From positions 310,001 through 374,000 of the forward strand of contig JAINUG010000021.1 of assembly GCA_029706075.1 (NCBI GenBank): a stretch of DNA of 64,000 bases, written 5' to 3'. Positions within the stretch are counted from its first letter, which is position 1. Each line of letters begins with the position of its first letter. Positions 49,946-62,339 of this stretch are shown here, piece after piece. The DNA comes from Aldrovandia affinis (lineage: Eukaryota; Chordata; Actinopteri; Notacanthiformes; Halosauridae). Made by a program: the position numbers and the translations under genes. The notes beneath the pieces are model-generated. The model was given only the letters and a program-made list of their open reading frames with translations. It had not been told where the DNA came from and did not search any database.

Positions 49946-51641
49946 TCCAGGCTCTTGTTCTTCCTATTCTCACCCTTTCTCTCCTTAGACAAAGGGAGGG
50001 CTTACCTGTGGCCCTCTAATAGGCCTTGCATTTTGATCATTGTGTCAATAGTACCAGTTTTTGTGTGTCCAAAATTGAAAGAAAAAACTGTTACAAACAG
50101 AAGGGGGCGCCGTTGATGACACTGTCTTGCCTTGCAAATGGGGACACAGCGCTTCCAGTGCCAGTCATCTGCATTATAAGGACAGAAATATGAATTTTTC
50201 ATAGTGGCCCGAGCGGAGTCACTCGATCGCACGACTGCAGCTCTCGCTCATGCTTAATTGATATGTGAAATAAATGGCATAGCTAATTACGCAGCAGAAG
50301 GAGTTCAGTCTGAGTTTACGGCGTGCAAATGAGGAAACGGATACAGCGCGCTTGCACTGAATTGAGATGGCAAAGGAAGGTGAGCTCAGTCCCTACAGCC
50401 TGCCAAGGGGTTTGGCAGACAGGAGACAAACAGGTAACCTCCCGATGACTGTATAACACACAGGATCACATCTCCTCTTTACACGACTGCACTGCTGAGT
50501 TTAGCCTCCACCATGTGGGCCTCATTCCTGCCAAGAAGACAGGAGGCCAGCAATGTACCTTTCATTTTCTGGCTGAGCACAAAAGGGTCTAAGATATCTG
50601 TAGTTTTTTTGCATGACATAATAGGGATAAAAAAATTATATTAGCAATACTATTTGGAGGGAGAGAAACACCCAATATAAAAATCATATTAAAGAGATCA
50701 TATTTCTGCTCATGTAAAAATGGGCATCAAGGCTCTGTGCACCCCAGCGTTTCTGTATAAATAAAGATAAATATTATTGAGGAAGAAAGGAGGGGAGCAT
50801 GTGCTTACCTCAACGCACCGACACGTTGAACAAAGAATAAAAAAGACAAAGAAATGTGATGCGTGTATTTCTGAGTTCCACAAGGATTTGATCAAGTCAC
50901 CGCTTTGATTTAAAGGCCTATGTTATGCAAACGGCTCCACCAAGTGGTGAGGTGCAGAATTACATTGTTTATGTACTTCGGCGCCTCATCCCATGAAGCG
51001 AATTCGAATTTTACTAGCTTTCACACAAGTAACTCTAATTATCAGTTTAATTGCTCAAATCATATATTTTAGAATACAAAACAAGGTGACCATTGTAATG
51101 ACATTTTGTCAGCCCCTGCATAAAAGAAAAATTAAATTAACTTTCCATCATGGATTTATTACACCACCCAACCATTCATTATAAGTAAGCACTTCAACCT
51201 ACGAACGACTGTGATGACAAGGTACAGGCCACAAAGCAAGGCGAATGCATCACAGAACACACATGCACACACGTGGGGCCCAGTGTGGAGATAACCCAGA
51301 CAGCATGTGTTTGGACTGTTCAAGGAAACTGGAGCAGCCAGTGAAATTTAGGGGAAACCGCCCCAATCCCACAAAGACCCAATGCTCACGAGTGCATCGC
51401 TGTACCTCCCAGATCTATGTATCTCACAGTCTTTTATTTGAAATAGTTGCACTAGTTTCACATATTTTATGAATATGTTGAATTTCTATCAGCTGATGGT
51501 TTATGCAGCTAACAGTAACACACCTGTTGTTTTAGATATTAATTTAGGCATAAAGAATTGAAGGTACTATACAATTTCTGTTGGTAAACAGAATATAAAT
51601 GCTGAGACCTCATACACATGGAATTACAATACTGAGAGGAA

Positions 51642-51643
<2 letters not shown>
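49946..51643. other. Non-genic stretch, possible conserved element at 50160-50370
   Basis: 50160-50370 has CpG plus AT cores (CATGCTTAATTGATATGTGA, GCTAATTACGCAGCAG) and may be a constrained noncoding element. The rest is unique. Confidence 0.35.

Positions 51644-51698
<55 letters not shown>
51644..51698. repeat. (TA)n(GA)n compound microsatellite
   Basis: About 16 TA units followed by about 12 GA units. Confidence 0.95.
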
Positions 51699-51699
<1 letters not shown>

Positions 51700-51764
51700 T
51701 TGTTTTTAAGCACTTTTTTATGTTTTGCGTAATGTGTGTATTGTTCCACTACTTTGACGCTTGC

Positions 51765-51856
51765 CTTCTTGGCCAGGTCAGTGTTGTAAATGAGAAATTG
51801 TTCTCAATCACTTTTACCTGGTTAAATAAAGGTTAAATAAAATTAAAATAAAGAAA
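51765..51856 (+). repeat. LINE-type 3' tail, copy 3
   Basis: TTCTTGGCCAGGTCAGTGTT, then AATGAGAAATTGTTCTCAAT (GAGAA/TTCTC hairpin with ATTG loop), then ACCTGGTTAAATAAAGGTTA and an A-rich tail. Best preserved of the three copies (others 14480-14632 and 18054-18137). Confidence 0.75.
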
Positions 51857-52005
51857 GAGAGGCCTATAGTACTATAGTGGAGATGGAGAAGGACATTACC
51901 TATCAAACAAATATTTCAGAAGATCTACGAACTCTTACTGACAGGTCACAAATCAGTTAGATACAGTTAGTATCCCCAACACTTACAAAGCACACAGCCC
52001 TATGG

Positions 52006-52223
52006 TCTAAATCAGGGGTCTTCAACTCCAGGCCTCGAGGTCCGCTGTGTCTGCAGGTATTTGCTCCAACCACGCACTACACCACCTGATTTAGAATAAT
52101 TAGTTTACCTCCTTGGTCCAGGAGGCGAGCTAATTAGTGAAATCAGGTGGTGTAGTGCGTGGTTGAGCAAATACCTGCAGACACAGCGGACCTCGAGGCC
52201 TGAGTTGAAGACCCTGTCTAAAT
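52006..52223. mobile_element. Palindromic hAT-like MITE with target duplication
   Basis: Element 52013-52216 (204 bp) begins CAGGGGTCTTCAACTCCAGG and ends CCTGAGTTGAAGACCCTG. It is flanked by TCTAAAT on both sides (52006-52012 and 52217-52223), 7 bp of an expected 8-bp hAT duplication. The two halves are inverted copies almost to the centre: the outer 85-90 bp are nearly identical and the inner 25-30 bp are diverged. The whole element can fold into one long hairpin. It is noncoding and would be mobilised in trans by a hAT transposase. Confidence 0.88.
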
Positions 52224-52296
52224 GAACCAGGGTATGTTAAAGCTTCATACTGTGTGTTGGGTCTGGGTTTGTACAGGATGGAGCTCATATCTCCAA

Positions 52297-52298
<2 letters not shown>

Positions 52299-52366
<68 letters not shown>
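52299..52366. repeat. (GT)n microsatellite, 34 units
   Basis: Uninterrupted GT for 68 bp. Confidence 0.97.
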
Positions 52367-52367
<1 letters not shown>

Positions 52368-52532
52368 GGGGAGGGGGGTGTTCAGTCTAATATCACCACC
52401 ACCCGAGAGGAAGCCAAATGAATATAAGCCGTTATGTATCGCTGGAACAGAATGCTCCTTGACATAATTTATGTGCTAGACAGATGCCCTCTCGAGGGTG
52501 TTGTACATAGCTAACATTCTAACATTTTTTCA
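52367..52532. other. Short non-genic spacer
   Basis: Nothing recognised between the GT array and the SINE fragment. Confidence 0.5.
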
Positions 52533-52655
52533 CATATCCATTTTTATGCCTGGATGTTCACTGAAGCAATTCAGCTGCAGCACATTGGTCAAGGGCAACA
52601 GTGCCCCATCTGGACAGTGAACCTACAACCTCACTCAGCATCCTCACCACTCCCT
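52533..52655 (-). repeat. V-SINE-type SINE, decayed 5' part
   Basis: On the minus strand, in order: a decayed head (GAGGTTGTAGGTTCACTGTC near 52620), GATGGGGCACTGTTGCCC, TTGACCAATGTGCTGCAGCT and GAATTGCTTCAGTGAAC. This is the same order as in 52817-53046 with many substitutions. The conserved 3' tail is not present. Confidence 0.65.
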
Positions 52656-52816
52656 TTTTGTATGCAGTTTGCTCACCTTGCAGCCAAAAATGCCTCTACT
52701 GGCATACAGGACATTGAGGTGACTGAGTGACATCTGGCATAAGATGTTTTTCTCCCATATAGGAATTACTCTGAATCGCCATGATATGGACAATGCATTC
52801 AAGCATTTATATTTAT

Positions 52817-53046
52817 ATTGGCAGCATAGTGTAATGGTCAGGGAGCTGGGCTTGTAACTCAGAGGTTGCAGGTTCAATCCCCGGGTGGGGCACTGCTGTT
52901 GTACCCTTGAACAAGGTACTTAACCTGAATTGCTTTAGTAAAAATATCCAACTATATAAATGGATTGTATGTAAAAAAAATAAAAAAAGTTAATTGTGTA
53001 AGTTGCTCTGGATAAGAGCGTCTGCTACATGCCTAAAATGTAAATG
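52817..53046 (+). repeat. V-SINE-type tRNA-derived SINE, full length
   Basis: Head GGCAGCATAGTGTAATGGTC (A box) and GCAGGTTCAATCCCCGG (B box), linker TACCCTTGAACAAGGTACTT, body TGGATTGTATGTAAA, and tail TGTAAGTTGCTCTGGATAAG then AGCGTCTGCTACATGCC and AAATGTAAATG. GCTCT and AGAGC form a 5-bp stem with GGATA loop, as described for the 3' recognition hairpin of L2-clade UnaL2. Read as the reference copy for this family in the window. Confidence 0.93.
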
Positions 53047-53924
53047 ATTTTAGAATATACATACCATTAAACTTCAATTATTAACACAATCAAAGATTTT
53101 AACCAACCATTTTTTTTAACAAAAACAAACACTCAAACATGGCTGAAGGGAAAACAAACTTTAAGAAATGCAATGCACCATATGGTAAGGTTCTGAATAT
53201 TCAGAATTTCCCAAACATCTGTGGAGGACACAAAAACAAATGGTCAGCTCTTCAGATTCATGAAGTTAGAAAGAACATTGGAAAAGTACAGCAATTGGTG
53301 AAAAAATTCACATTTTATTTTACTCAGTGGTTTATTTTAGTCCACACCAGCCCAGCTGTCGGCACAATGATTTTTTCCCAGCTTGGTTCAATTTCTATTA
53401 TAATACTTCGTGATTTTTTACTAGGGTACAAATCCATTACAACCCATGCACCCATCCTGAAATTGTTTAAATTACCGGTGTGTGATTCTGGAATGGGCAC
53501 ATAAATGGAAAATTACAGCTACCGTGTACAAATTGATGTGAGTTAGCCTAACCTTTGGTTGGGAGCCATGTTACCCTAATACATTTGCAGAGACCAGCCA
53601 GAAGGACATCATATCCTTGAACAGAATTGTTTGGATAAGGTTTCCTTTATAGACAGATATGCCTCTGGCAATCAGCCCATATTGGCCACTCTGGACTTTA
53701 ACTTGAAACACACCTGCCCTTAGTTCAGAGGTCGTGGCACTGTAACAGGCACATTTGGGCAAATGGAGGAATGAATCATTTGGTGACCTTAATCTGAGGA
53801 TTGTACATCCATAAAGCTAATCCATAAAACAAATGTAGAAGTTAGACTGAGTGAGTGTCATCAATCCATTTGTGTAGGTCCATGTGAGCAATACAATATA
53901 TTTATTTGTAAGAGCATGGATGAA
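53047..53924. other. Non-genic stretch with an unrecognised 121-codon frame
   Basis: The plus frame at 53139-53504 starts MAEGKTNFKKCNAPYGK and shows no domain I know. Codon use looks AT-driven. Not called as a gene. Confidence 0.4.
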
Positions 53925-53994
53925 TGTGTGTGTGTATGCATTTGTTTGTGCCCCTGTATGTATATGTGTGTGTTTGTGTATGTGTGTGTGTTGT
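53925..53994. repeat. TG-rich imperfect microsatellite
   Basis: Interrupted TG units with TGTA and TTTG variants. Confidence 0.85.
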
Positions 53995-54293
53995 TTACTT
54001 TTCCACACTTGAGAGCGTTGTGATAATGAAGCCTCGGAGACTGTGGTGTGTGTGAGAGTGAAACCAGTGAGATTGTTTCCACACTGGTCTCAGGGTCCCT
54101 TTACACACAAGCTGTGAAATATTCAATTTGACACATCAGACAAATAACAGAAACGGAGCTGATTAAATTAGCATTTTGCAGACCACCTAATAACATTCTT
54201 TCAGCAAAGTCTATCAGTGCATGATCTGCGTTGTAACGGTGGTACCAATACACCTGCATCGTGTGCCTCTTCTGTAAATGGATTTCTGACTGA

Positions 54294-55470
<1,177 letters not shown>

Positions 55471-55704
55471 ACATTACATTTTACATTTTACATTTACATT
55501 GTAGGCATTTAGCAGACGCTCTTATCCAGAGCCACTTACACAATTGACATTTCTTTACATACAATCCATTTATACAGCTGGATATTTTTACTGAAGCAAT
55601 TCAGGTTAAGTACTTTGCCCAAGGGTACAACGGCAGTGCCCCAGCAACCAGCAACATCTGAGTTACAAGCCCAGTTCCCTAACCATTACACTAACGCTGC
55701 TGCC
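55471..55704 (-). repeat. V-SINE-type tRNA-derived SINE, full length
   Basis: On the minus strand: head GGCAGCAGCGTTAGTGTAAT then GGTTAGGG, a damaged B box (GTTGCTGGTTGCTGGGGC), CCTTGGGCAAAGTACTTAAC, TGGATTGTATGTAAAG, and tail GTGTAAGTGGCTCTGGATAA then AGCGTCTGCTAAATGCC, followed by TGTAA/TGTAAAA units. TGTGGT occurs just outside both ends (55465-55470 and 55709-55714), a weak candidate duplication. Confidence 0.9.
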
Positions 55705-58700
55705 GGTATGTGGTCACATAACTGCGGTACAAAATTGACTACATGCTCAAATTGGAGCAAATCACTCTTGATCTGAACCCATGGCCTCTCTGTCCAGCAC
55801 ACGACTGGCATCATGTGCTCACTGCATTTCACACCCTCAGCCACACATCTCCACCCAAAGGTTCAAATAGGTTATTCTCCACTGCCAACACTTCTTCACT
55901 TTGACAAGAACTCACTCCTTTAACAAGGAGCTCTCCCAGCCCAAAACCACTCCGCTCACCTTTCTTAATACTTTGCCGCAGTAAAAAGCCACAGGAGAAG
56001 TATGACATTGCATGTGATGAACGGTTGATTTGCTTGAGATCTACCGCAGGTCTCTGTTTACATTTTACTTTGTAAATCAGTGCTAAAAAACATTTGCACA
56101 TCAAGGCACTGCATGTTTTATTAAAACTAGTTCCGCTAAGTGTCTCCATCCTGTAGGATTTACCTCATGCGCACATCACAGAGCTTTCGATGATCCACCA
56201 GCACAATGGGACATACAGTAGAAGTTTATCCAGCATCCACGCTATCTTGGTTTCATATCAGATCAAGCTAAATGCTATAACTTCCCCAACACCATCTGCC
56301 TGAACCCAGCCCTGCCTGCGCCTCACCCCACTTATTCCTGGTGCTGAGATAAGTGGAACGAGTGCAGTCTGAAGATTTAACCTCCACTGAAAGAGTTTTC
56401 CCTTGCTGGGGCATTTATATGGTTTGAAAAATTGATTTGGCTCATCCTGAGCAGGGAGGAAGTGAAAGGCACAGCCACAGGCCAAATACAGTGAGATAGA
56501 CTGTACAAAAACTGTGTCCAGTGCTGCCTCTGCGGGGTTGAGCAGGTCAGGAGGTGGGCCCTCTGCTAGCAGGCCAAAATTAGCCACTGCGTGTCTGTGT
56601 TGGAGCAGTGGAGAGAGGTTTTAACTCACTCCAACACACTGTGTTGGTCTCCCGTCTCCTGGTCTCCATCTCCCCCAATCACAGTGAAACAAAAGCGATG
56701 AATACATGAATAAATCAACACTCCAGGCAAAACAAAATATGCAACAACAACAAAAAAAAGCTGCCAATTAAAACAAATAGTTCAATCAAGTCTCTGGAAA
56801 AATGTTCTCCAAAACAAGTAAATAATGGTTTCAAGGGTATAGACTTCATGCATAATTAAGGGTGGCCCCGTGATCATTACCAGAGGAGAGGTTAACTTGA
56901 AAAGGATCAGCTCATTAAGGAGCAGCCAATTGGACACATGGGAACCGGGAGGCAGAGTGTGTACTGTGATGGGTTAATGAATTCCTATTTCTCAAATGTT
57001 TAATGGATGCCACGGAGAATTACAGTCAGCCCTGCCCGTAAGCAAAGGGAAGACGCTTTCAGAAGAGGTGAGGTTAGGTTGCTGGCTCCAAAAGGACTCA
57101 CCTCGCTGGTATTTGGGACACCTCACTGACTTAGATTTTTTTTTAAACAATTCATGATGTGTGATTGGGTAAGAAGGTTTTTTACGATTTCTTTCTTCAT
57201 GTATAAAATGGTCTTTTATTTTAATATAATATAATATATTCTTTCATTTCAGACGCTTGTATAAAATGAATGTACATTTTAGTTTTGTTTTTAAATCTTC
57301 TGTATATGTTTAAAAACATTTTTCTTTTAAAACCTTAACATTTTCAAACCAAAAATGTTGAAAAATACACAAAAGGGCAACGTCACTTTCCTCACAAATG
57401 ACAGGCGTAAAAGGGAAGACATTCAGAACACGGTTGCAGACAGTGGTACATGCGGGATCTTACTGGAAAACCCCCAAAAAGACAAATAAACAATTTCTAA
57501 CTTCCCCCCCAATAAATAAAAAATGAGCACAACAACTTAACAAACAACAACAAACAAAATTAAACAATATTTGAAAAATATCCTTCTAAACTAACCAGCA
57601 GTTTGCAAAATGCAAACTTTGAAAAGGAAAGATGGGACCTGCCTGCTGGCATAGCAGGGTTCAAGTGTTACTCGTAATGCGTTTGGGGAAAGCCTCACCT
57701 CTGACTCCCTCTGAGGTGGTGACTGCAGGGCCGTGCTGCAGCGGGCATATGCTTTACTGAGGTTTGCTCAGAATGTGTGACTGGCACAGCTGTACCCTGT
57801 TTCTCTGCTCAGAGAGCATGCTGGGAAGAGTAGAAGTGCCACACTCCTTTCAAAGACAAGAGACGTGCCATCCCACTGGCTTTCTCCTCTCCATTTGAGG
57901 TAGTTTGTGCTCTCTCCTTAAATGTGCGTGTGGGGTTGGTGTCATTAAAATGCATATTTCCTGTTAGATTTTTCTCTTTTAATTCAGGCCTCCCTCAGTT
58001 CCTCTGTGAGCGTTACACAACACAGGAGTTGTTTATCAACAGTGTGTTCCCATTCAACGCTGCACATCAGTCATAAAAATTCAAAAAACACAGCAAGGAG
58101 GAAAATTTAATTTCAAAACCAATGGGGAGAACTCAATGTCTTCACTCTGTTTTTGATATTGGATGGTGAGTTGTCATAAATCAAGCAGTGCATTGAATTA
58201 ATTTGATTGTGCTGTTACTGTACCTCAAGGCTCCAAATCCCATTTGCACTAGATTGTTACAATCCTACTTGATAATTAGCGATGGATGTTCTAACCGTAT
58301 TTTTCTTGACAACACAATGGTTCAGACCTACTTGGTTTATTATATACAATATAGTTATATTCATTATTTATATTAATGATAATTAATTATATATATTCCA
58401 TATATTGTTGACAATCAGTATGCATCAGTATGCAAGTATGCATTCAATCCAGTGTACAAATGGCCAATGATACAGAGGATTTCTACACAGTATTTTTTTT
58501 GTTGTCAAACCTTGATAAAAAATTTAAATGGCTGGAGGGATTGAGGAATCGCTAAAAAAACTGGGTCAATTGTTGTAGGCTCTCATGTCAACACTATGCC
58601 ATCCACACCCACACAGGGAACACTGCAGCTGAAGCACTGCTCTGATGCACTTGCCTGTGTGCCAGTGACTGTTTCACACACTACAAGCCACACAGTGCAC

Positions 58701-60014
58701 AATAGGATCGCTAGTACTGATTGAAGGTGAGGTGAGGCACAGCTCTCGCTGATGACAAACGGCAACCCGCAGGTGCCTGGTGAGCAGCTAGGGGGCGCTT
58801 ATGAAGCAGTAACCAAGACCACTTAATGTATAAACTGAACCTGAGAATAATATTGGGAATCTAGAAATATCAGAAAGGTACTCAACAAAGCAAAAAGGCC
58901 CAAGCCGTAGTCTCAGCCAGCCGTGCTGTGGACAGGGCCTGAGAAAATCCTTTCTTGCTTTTTTTGTACAGCTCTCGATGAAATGTCTTTCAAGTGGAAC
59001 GGGGGCAGATTCGTGAAACTCTATCCTGTCTGCCCCTGAAAGTCTCCTTCAGACACCTCAGTGAGCTGCCGTGGGGCTGGCACACCAGACCCAGATAAAA
59101 GAGCTATGAATTATTCATACTTCCACCTTTTGATGGATTAGAGAGAAACGCAATGTTGTAAATACAGAAGTTTCTGGGGATTAGCCAACGCAGCTGCAGA
59201 GTCAGCTTTGGCCTGAGTCAACATGAAAAGTTGGCTTCTTCACTGACAAAGTTAATTAGCCTGTAGTCTATGATATGCTGTGTAATTACGTTAATACCTT
59301 TTTCATTTGTCAAATCCATGTTCCGCTTTATGCAGTGCGGCAACATAAATAAACATTATACTGAGCACCGAATTGTTAAAACATGACAAAATGGGATATG
59401 ATATTGAATGCAGATGTGTGTTGGCAGCCATGCCGTTATATTATTATTATGTATTTGGCAATCCACTGAGCTATTAAATATAAATATTTTAGCAAGGAAA
59501 TATTTCCATGGAATGATACAATTAATCATAGAACGAGTTCACTGTGCTCCCCCCTCCTTACCATTGGAATCGGTGTAGCTTACTAGCACATGAACTGAAC
59601 AACCAAATATAACATAAGTGATGGCCAGAACTGTGTTATAAAACAGATAATGTGTCATGCATAATTAAAGTTGAAAGGAATAAATACTTGGTTGGCTGAA
59701 CAATGAGAGCTAACAACCCAGTATTAACTCGCTTTACGTAATTCATAAACATTCTATCATGCACCCAATGAAAATATTATTTGCATCCGAATTGTTAAGG
59801 CTTTACACCATAGGCCATATATATATAGGGTAGACATTTGAGATCAAGTGACATCCCAGTTTGAGTTGATGACAGTCTCAAATACTGCACGCTAACACAG
59901 AGGAAAAACATGGCAGCTCTCAGTGGTTGAGTTTTCACTAATACCAATGTCAATGTTGATATGGATCATAATGTTACAGTCTATGATCCAAAAATCTAAG
60001 CCACATAAACCTTT
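55705..60014. other. Non-genic stretch, possible conserved element near 58900-59320
   Basis: AT-rich unique sequence with A-rich tracts and a TA-rich stretch at 58335-58405. Between 58900 and 59320 AT cores (AGCTATGAATTATTCATACT, AAGTTAATTAGCCTGTAG, GTGTAATTACGTTAATACC) cluster as in developmental enhancers. No exon recognised; frames of 106 and 109 codons (minus, near 55829-56587) are unrecognised. Confidence 0.35.
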
Positions 60015-60288
60015 TACAGTTTTCTCAAATGTTTCCACACAAAAACTGGTACTATGGACACAATTATCAAAACCTAAAGCCTATGTATCAATGAAAAAAA
60101 ACTCTTTCTGCAAAGCTATAAGCATTTCGCTTTTGTTTTACTTGTTTTCACACAAATTGCATTGTCAAATGACCTTTGTGCAAAACCCTAAACACAATTC
60201 TCCTCCTTAAGCACAATTTATCTTCATTAAAAAAAAAAAGTTTGTGTTCGCCTGGAAAGCACTGCCATTACTGCCTATATTATTCAAT

Positions 60289-60677
60289 CAGTAATCAGAG
60301 ATTTTAGATTTTCTCCCATTTTCTCCCAATGTAGTAGCCAATTACACCCTCTATTTTTCATCTCAATCCCCCCCTCGTATTATGAGTTTGCTGCCGTAGC
60401 CCTGTGACCGGCAGTGACAAAGGCAAAGTATTGTCTCCTCTGAGATGGCACTCGCCAAGCTGTCGACCATAACTCCAGAGCCACTCCTATATGCAGCGAA
60501 CTTCCTGTCGGCTTCCCTCCCCCCTCCCTGGGGCGGATAGCCAATTGCCAACCCCTGGTGGCACTCCCGGCCAGAGCCAACTCTGGCGCGGCTGGTGGAA
60601 TCGAACTCCGTTAACAGTGGCCAGCGTTGAACGTTGTAACCACTAGACCACATGGGAGGCCCAGTAATCAGAGATTT
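60289..60677 (-). repeat. SINE family B, copy 3, with perfect 16-bp target duplication
   Basis: SINE at 60305-60661 flanked by CAGTAATCAGAGATTT at 60289-60304 and 60662-60677, an exact match. On the minus strand the head reads GGCCTCCCATGTGGTCTAGT then GGTTACAACG, with B box GAGTTCGATTCC. The TGGTCTAGTGGTTA and GTTCGATTCC boxes look like tRNA-Glu. The body has GGCTATCCGCCCCAGGGA, and the tail AGGGTGTAATTGGCTACTAC then ATTGGGAGAAAAT. The perfect duplication marks it as one of the younger insertions. A 158-codon minus frame over it is spurious. Confidence 0.93.
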
Positions 60678-60750
60678 AGCACAGATAAAAAAGAATCCAG
60701 GTAAACTCCCCATACAATTGAAATTATTACAATTTTGGGTGACTGTGGTT

Positions 60751-61240
60751 AAGCATGGTTTGACCGTGAGGGAGGCCGGGTAAAGGGTGCAGCCAAACCT
60801 GAGCTGTTTCATTGTTGCATTCGTGGTGCAGACCTTCACAAATGAGAATAGGTAAGTACTGTAAACATTGGAGTAATCTCACCTTTTGTGTTATTGTCTT
60901 TAGTATTGCATTACAATACAGTACTCATTGACATTGCAGTACTATTGCAAATTAACCACAGTAGCAATATGTATCATGTATGAGACTGGGAGTTGTAGGC
61001 TATTCGTATTTTGTGAATACAGTATACTGTAAAATAACATATTTTTCAGAAATGAAAGACAACCATCTGGTGGTGGAAGACAATGTCTCTTTACAGCAGA
61101 GCAAGAGATGGCTATCATCAATATGGTGCTATGGTGCAATATGGTGCAAAACAATGCCATTCCGCTGAGGAAAATCCAAAGTCAAATCATTGATGACAAC
61201 ATCATAGAATTTCAATGTGACATTGTCATCAATTATTAGT
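60751..61240 (+). pseudogene. Transposase E remnant, two exons and an intron
   Basis: Exon 1 (60751-60851) reads KHGLTVREAG, stop, RVQPNLSCFIVAF and VVQTFTNEN, a helix-turn-helix region of the type in IS630/Tc1/mariner transposases. A GT donor (AG|GTAAGTACTG at 60852) and an AG acceptor (ATTTTTCAG ending 61049) bound a 198-bp intron. The frame continues without shift into exon 2: QPSGGGRQCLFTAEQEMAII, then NNAIPLRKIQSQIIDDNII. There is one in-frame stop in exon 1, a small duplication near 61130, then a stop near 61238. No DDE/DDD catalytic motifs follow. Not functional. Confidence 0.7.
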
Positions 61241-61315
61241 CTGGCCTGACAGAGATGAAAGACTAGACAAGTATTTTTATTTTACATAAATGGTCTTCCT
61301 GTACAGAACTACTGT

Positions 61316-61398
61316 ATGTTCATGTTACATGTTACATGTTACATTTTAAGAATTTAGCAGATGCTCTTATCCAGAGCGACTTACAAGATGTGCATGTT
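61316..61398 (-). repeat. Tail-only L2/V-SINE insertion with target duplication
   Basis: Only 61 bp (61327-61387) between ATGTTCATGTT (61316-61326) and ATGTGCATGTT (61388-61398), which match at 10 of 11. On the minus strand: TTGTAAGTCGCTCTGGATAA, GAGCATCTGCTAAATTC, then TGTAACATG repeats. This is a reverse-transcription product that stopped just after the 3' hairpin. Confidence 0.8.
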
Positions 61399-61807
61399 CT
61401 GTTTTCCACAATGCTATTCACTGAAATATGCAGTACAAAACAAATAGATATTTTTGGTGCTGTATTTGTGTATTCCTTCTATATTTGAGTTCATACAGTA
61501 ACAATCTATCGCAACAGGCTCCTGTATATACGTTGTAAGTTTACAACACTGCAAATGCATTAGTGAAATGTTTAGATTTTCATAGCAGTGTTTTTCATTT
61601 ACAGTATCACACCAGTGTGTAATTAGTAGAGATTCGGTAGAGTCTATTCATTTAATACATGTGTGTGTTATTTTGGTTAAAAAGTGTCATTTCGAGAAGA
61701 GTTCACATAGTTCTGAGTGCAGTGTTCCATTTTGCAAGAGGTTTGAGGAGTTGTGCCAAAATTGTTTACTGATTGAGTTGTGTGTTTATACTTTTGAGAA
61801 AACTGTA

Positions 61808-62339
61808 GTTTTCCCATATAAATGGTTAAATGGTCTTAACTGGTTTTTATTAGGGAATAACTGTGTTTTGGAGGAAAATACATACCTTCAACCTGTTAAT
61901 GTAACACTGGCAGTTCCCTAGATAACCTAGAGTTCCTTCATACAATGTTTGGTGTGCCTCCTGATATAGTATGAACCAGGGCTTTAACTTGTTAACTTGT
62001 GGTCTGGATAAACTGTCTGAGCATGAATACATTGCGTTTTCAACCATATTTCATAAAATAACACATCAATATTAGAGAAATGAATAGAGAAAATCAAGTA
62101 CACTGAAACAAGTGTGGTCATAATAGTAGTTGGTAGGGAAATGATAGTTATTTTGCTAGCATACTGTGTTTATGTTTGCCTATTCTGTTTGGTAGATGAG
62201 TAGCTTGTGTGAAATAATGACCAAGACAGCAATTACCAAATAAGAAAAATGGCAACAAAAAGACACAGAGCGTAATCATATGGGGACAATTTAGAGGAAA
62301 GGAAATGGCACCAAAAAGGCAGATAGTCTCAAATAGATC
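61808..62339. other. Non-genic stretch, nothing recognised
   Basis: AT-rich unique sequence. Confidence 0.5.

Larger units (their letters stand above)
60015..61807 (+). mobile_element. Tc1/mariner-superfamily relic E with intron-bearing transposase
   Basis: Ends TACAGTTTTCTCAAATGTTT (60015-60034) and, as reverse complement, TACAGTTTTCTCAAAAGTAT (61788-61807) form inverted repeats with TA at both sides. Inside lie two transposase exon remnants, a SINE (60305-60661) and a tail-only retro-insert (61327-61387). Without the inserts the relic is about 1.35 kb. The catalytic domain is not recognisable, so a large internal part was lost. A terminal fragment of the same family is at 49857-49945. Confidence 0.75.

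Noticed and set aside
52817-52890. tRNA-like A and B boxes
   Set aside because: No cloverleaf, and the boxes are joined to a SINE body and tail; the same is true of the heads at 34010 and 60661.
53139-53504. 121-codon plus frame starting MAEGKTNFKK
   Set aside because: No recognisable domain or neighbouring exon, and the composition follows local AT-rich DNA.
60363-60839. 158-codon minus-strand frame
   Set aside because: It spans SINE copy 3 and its host transposon on the strand opposite the transposase.
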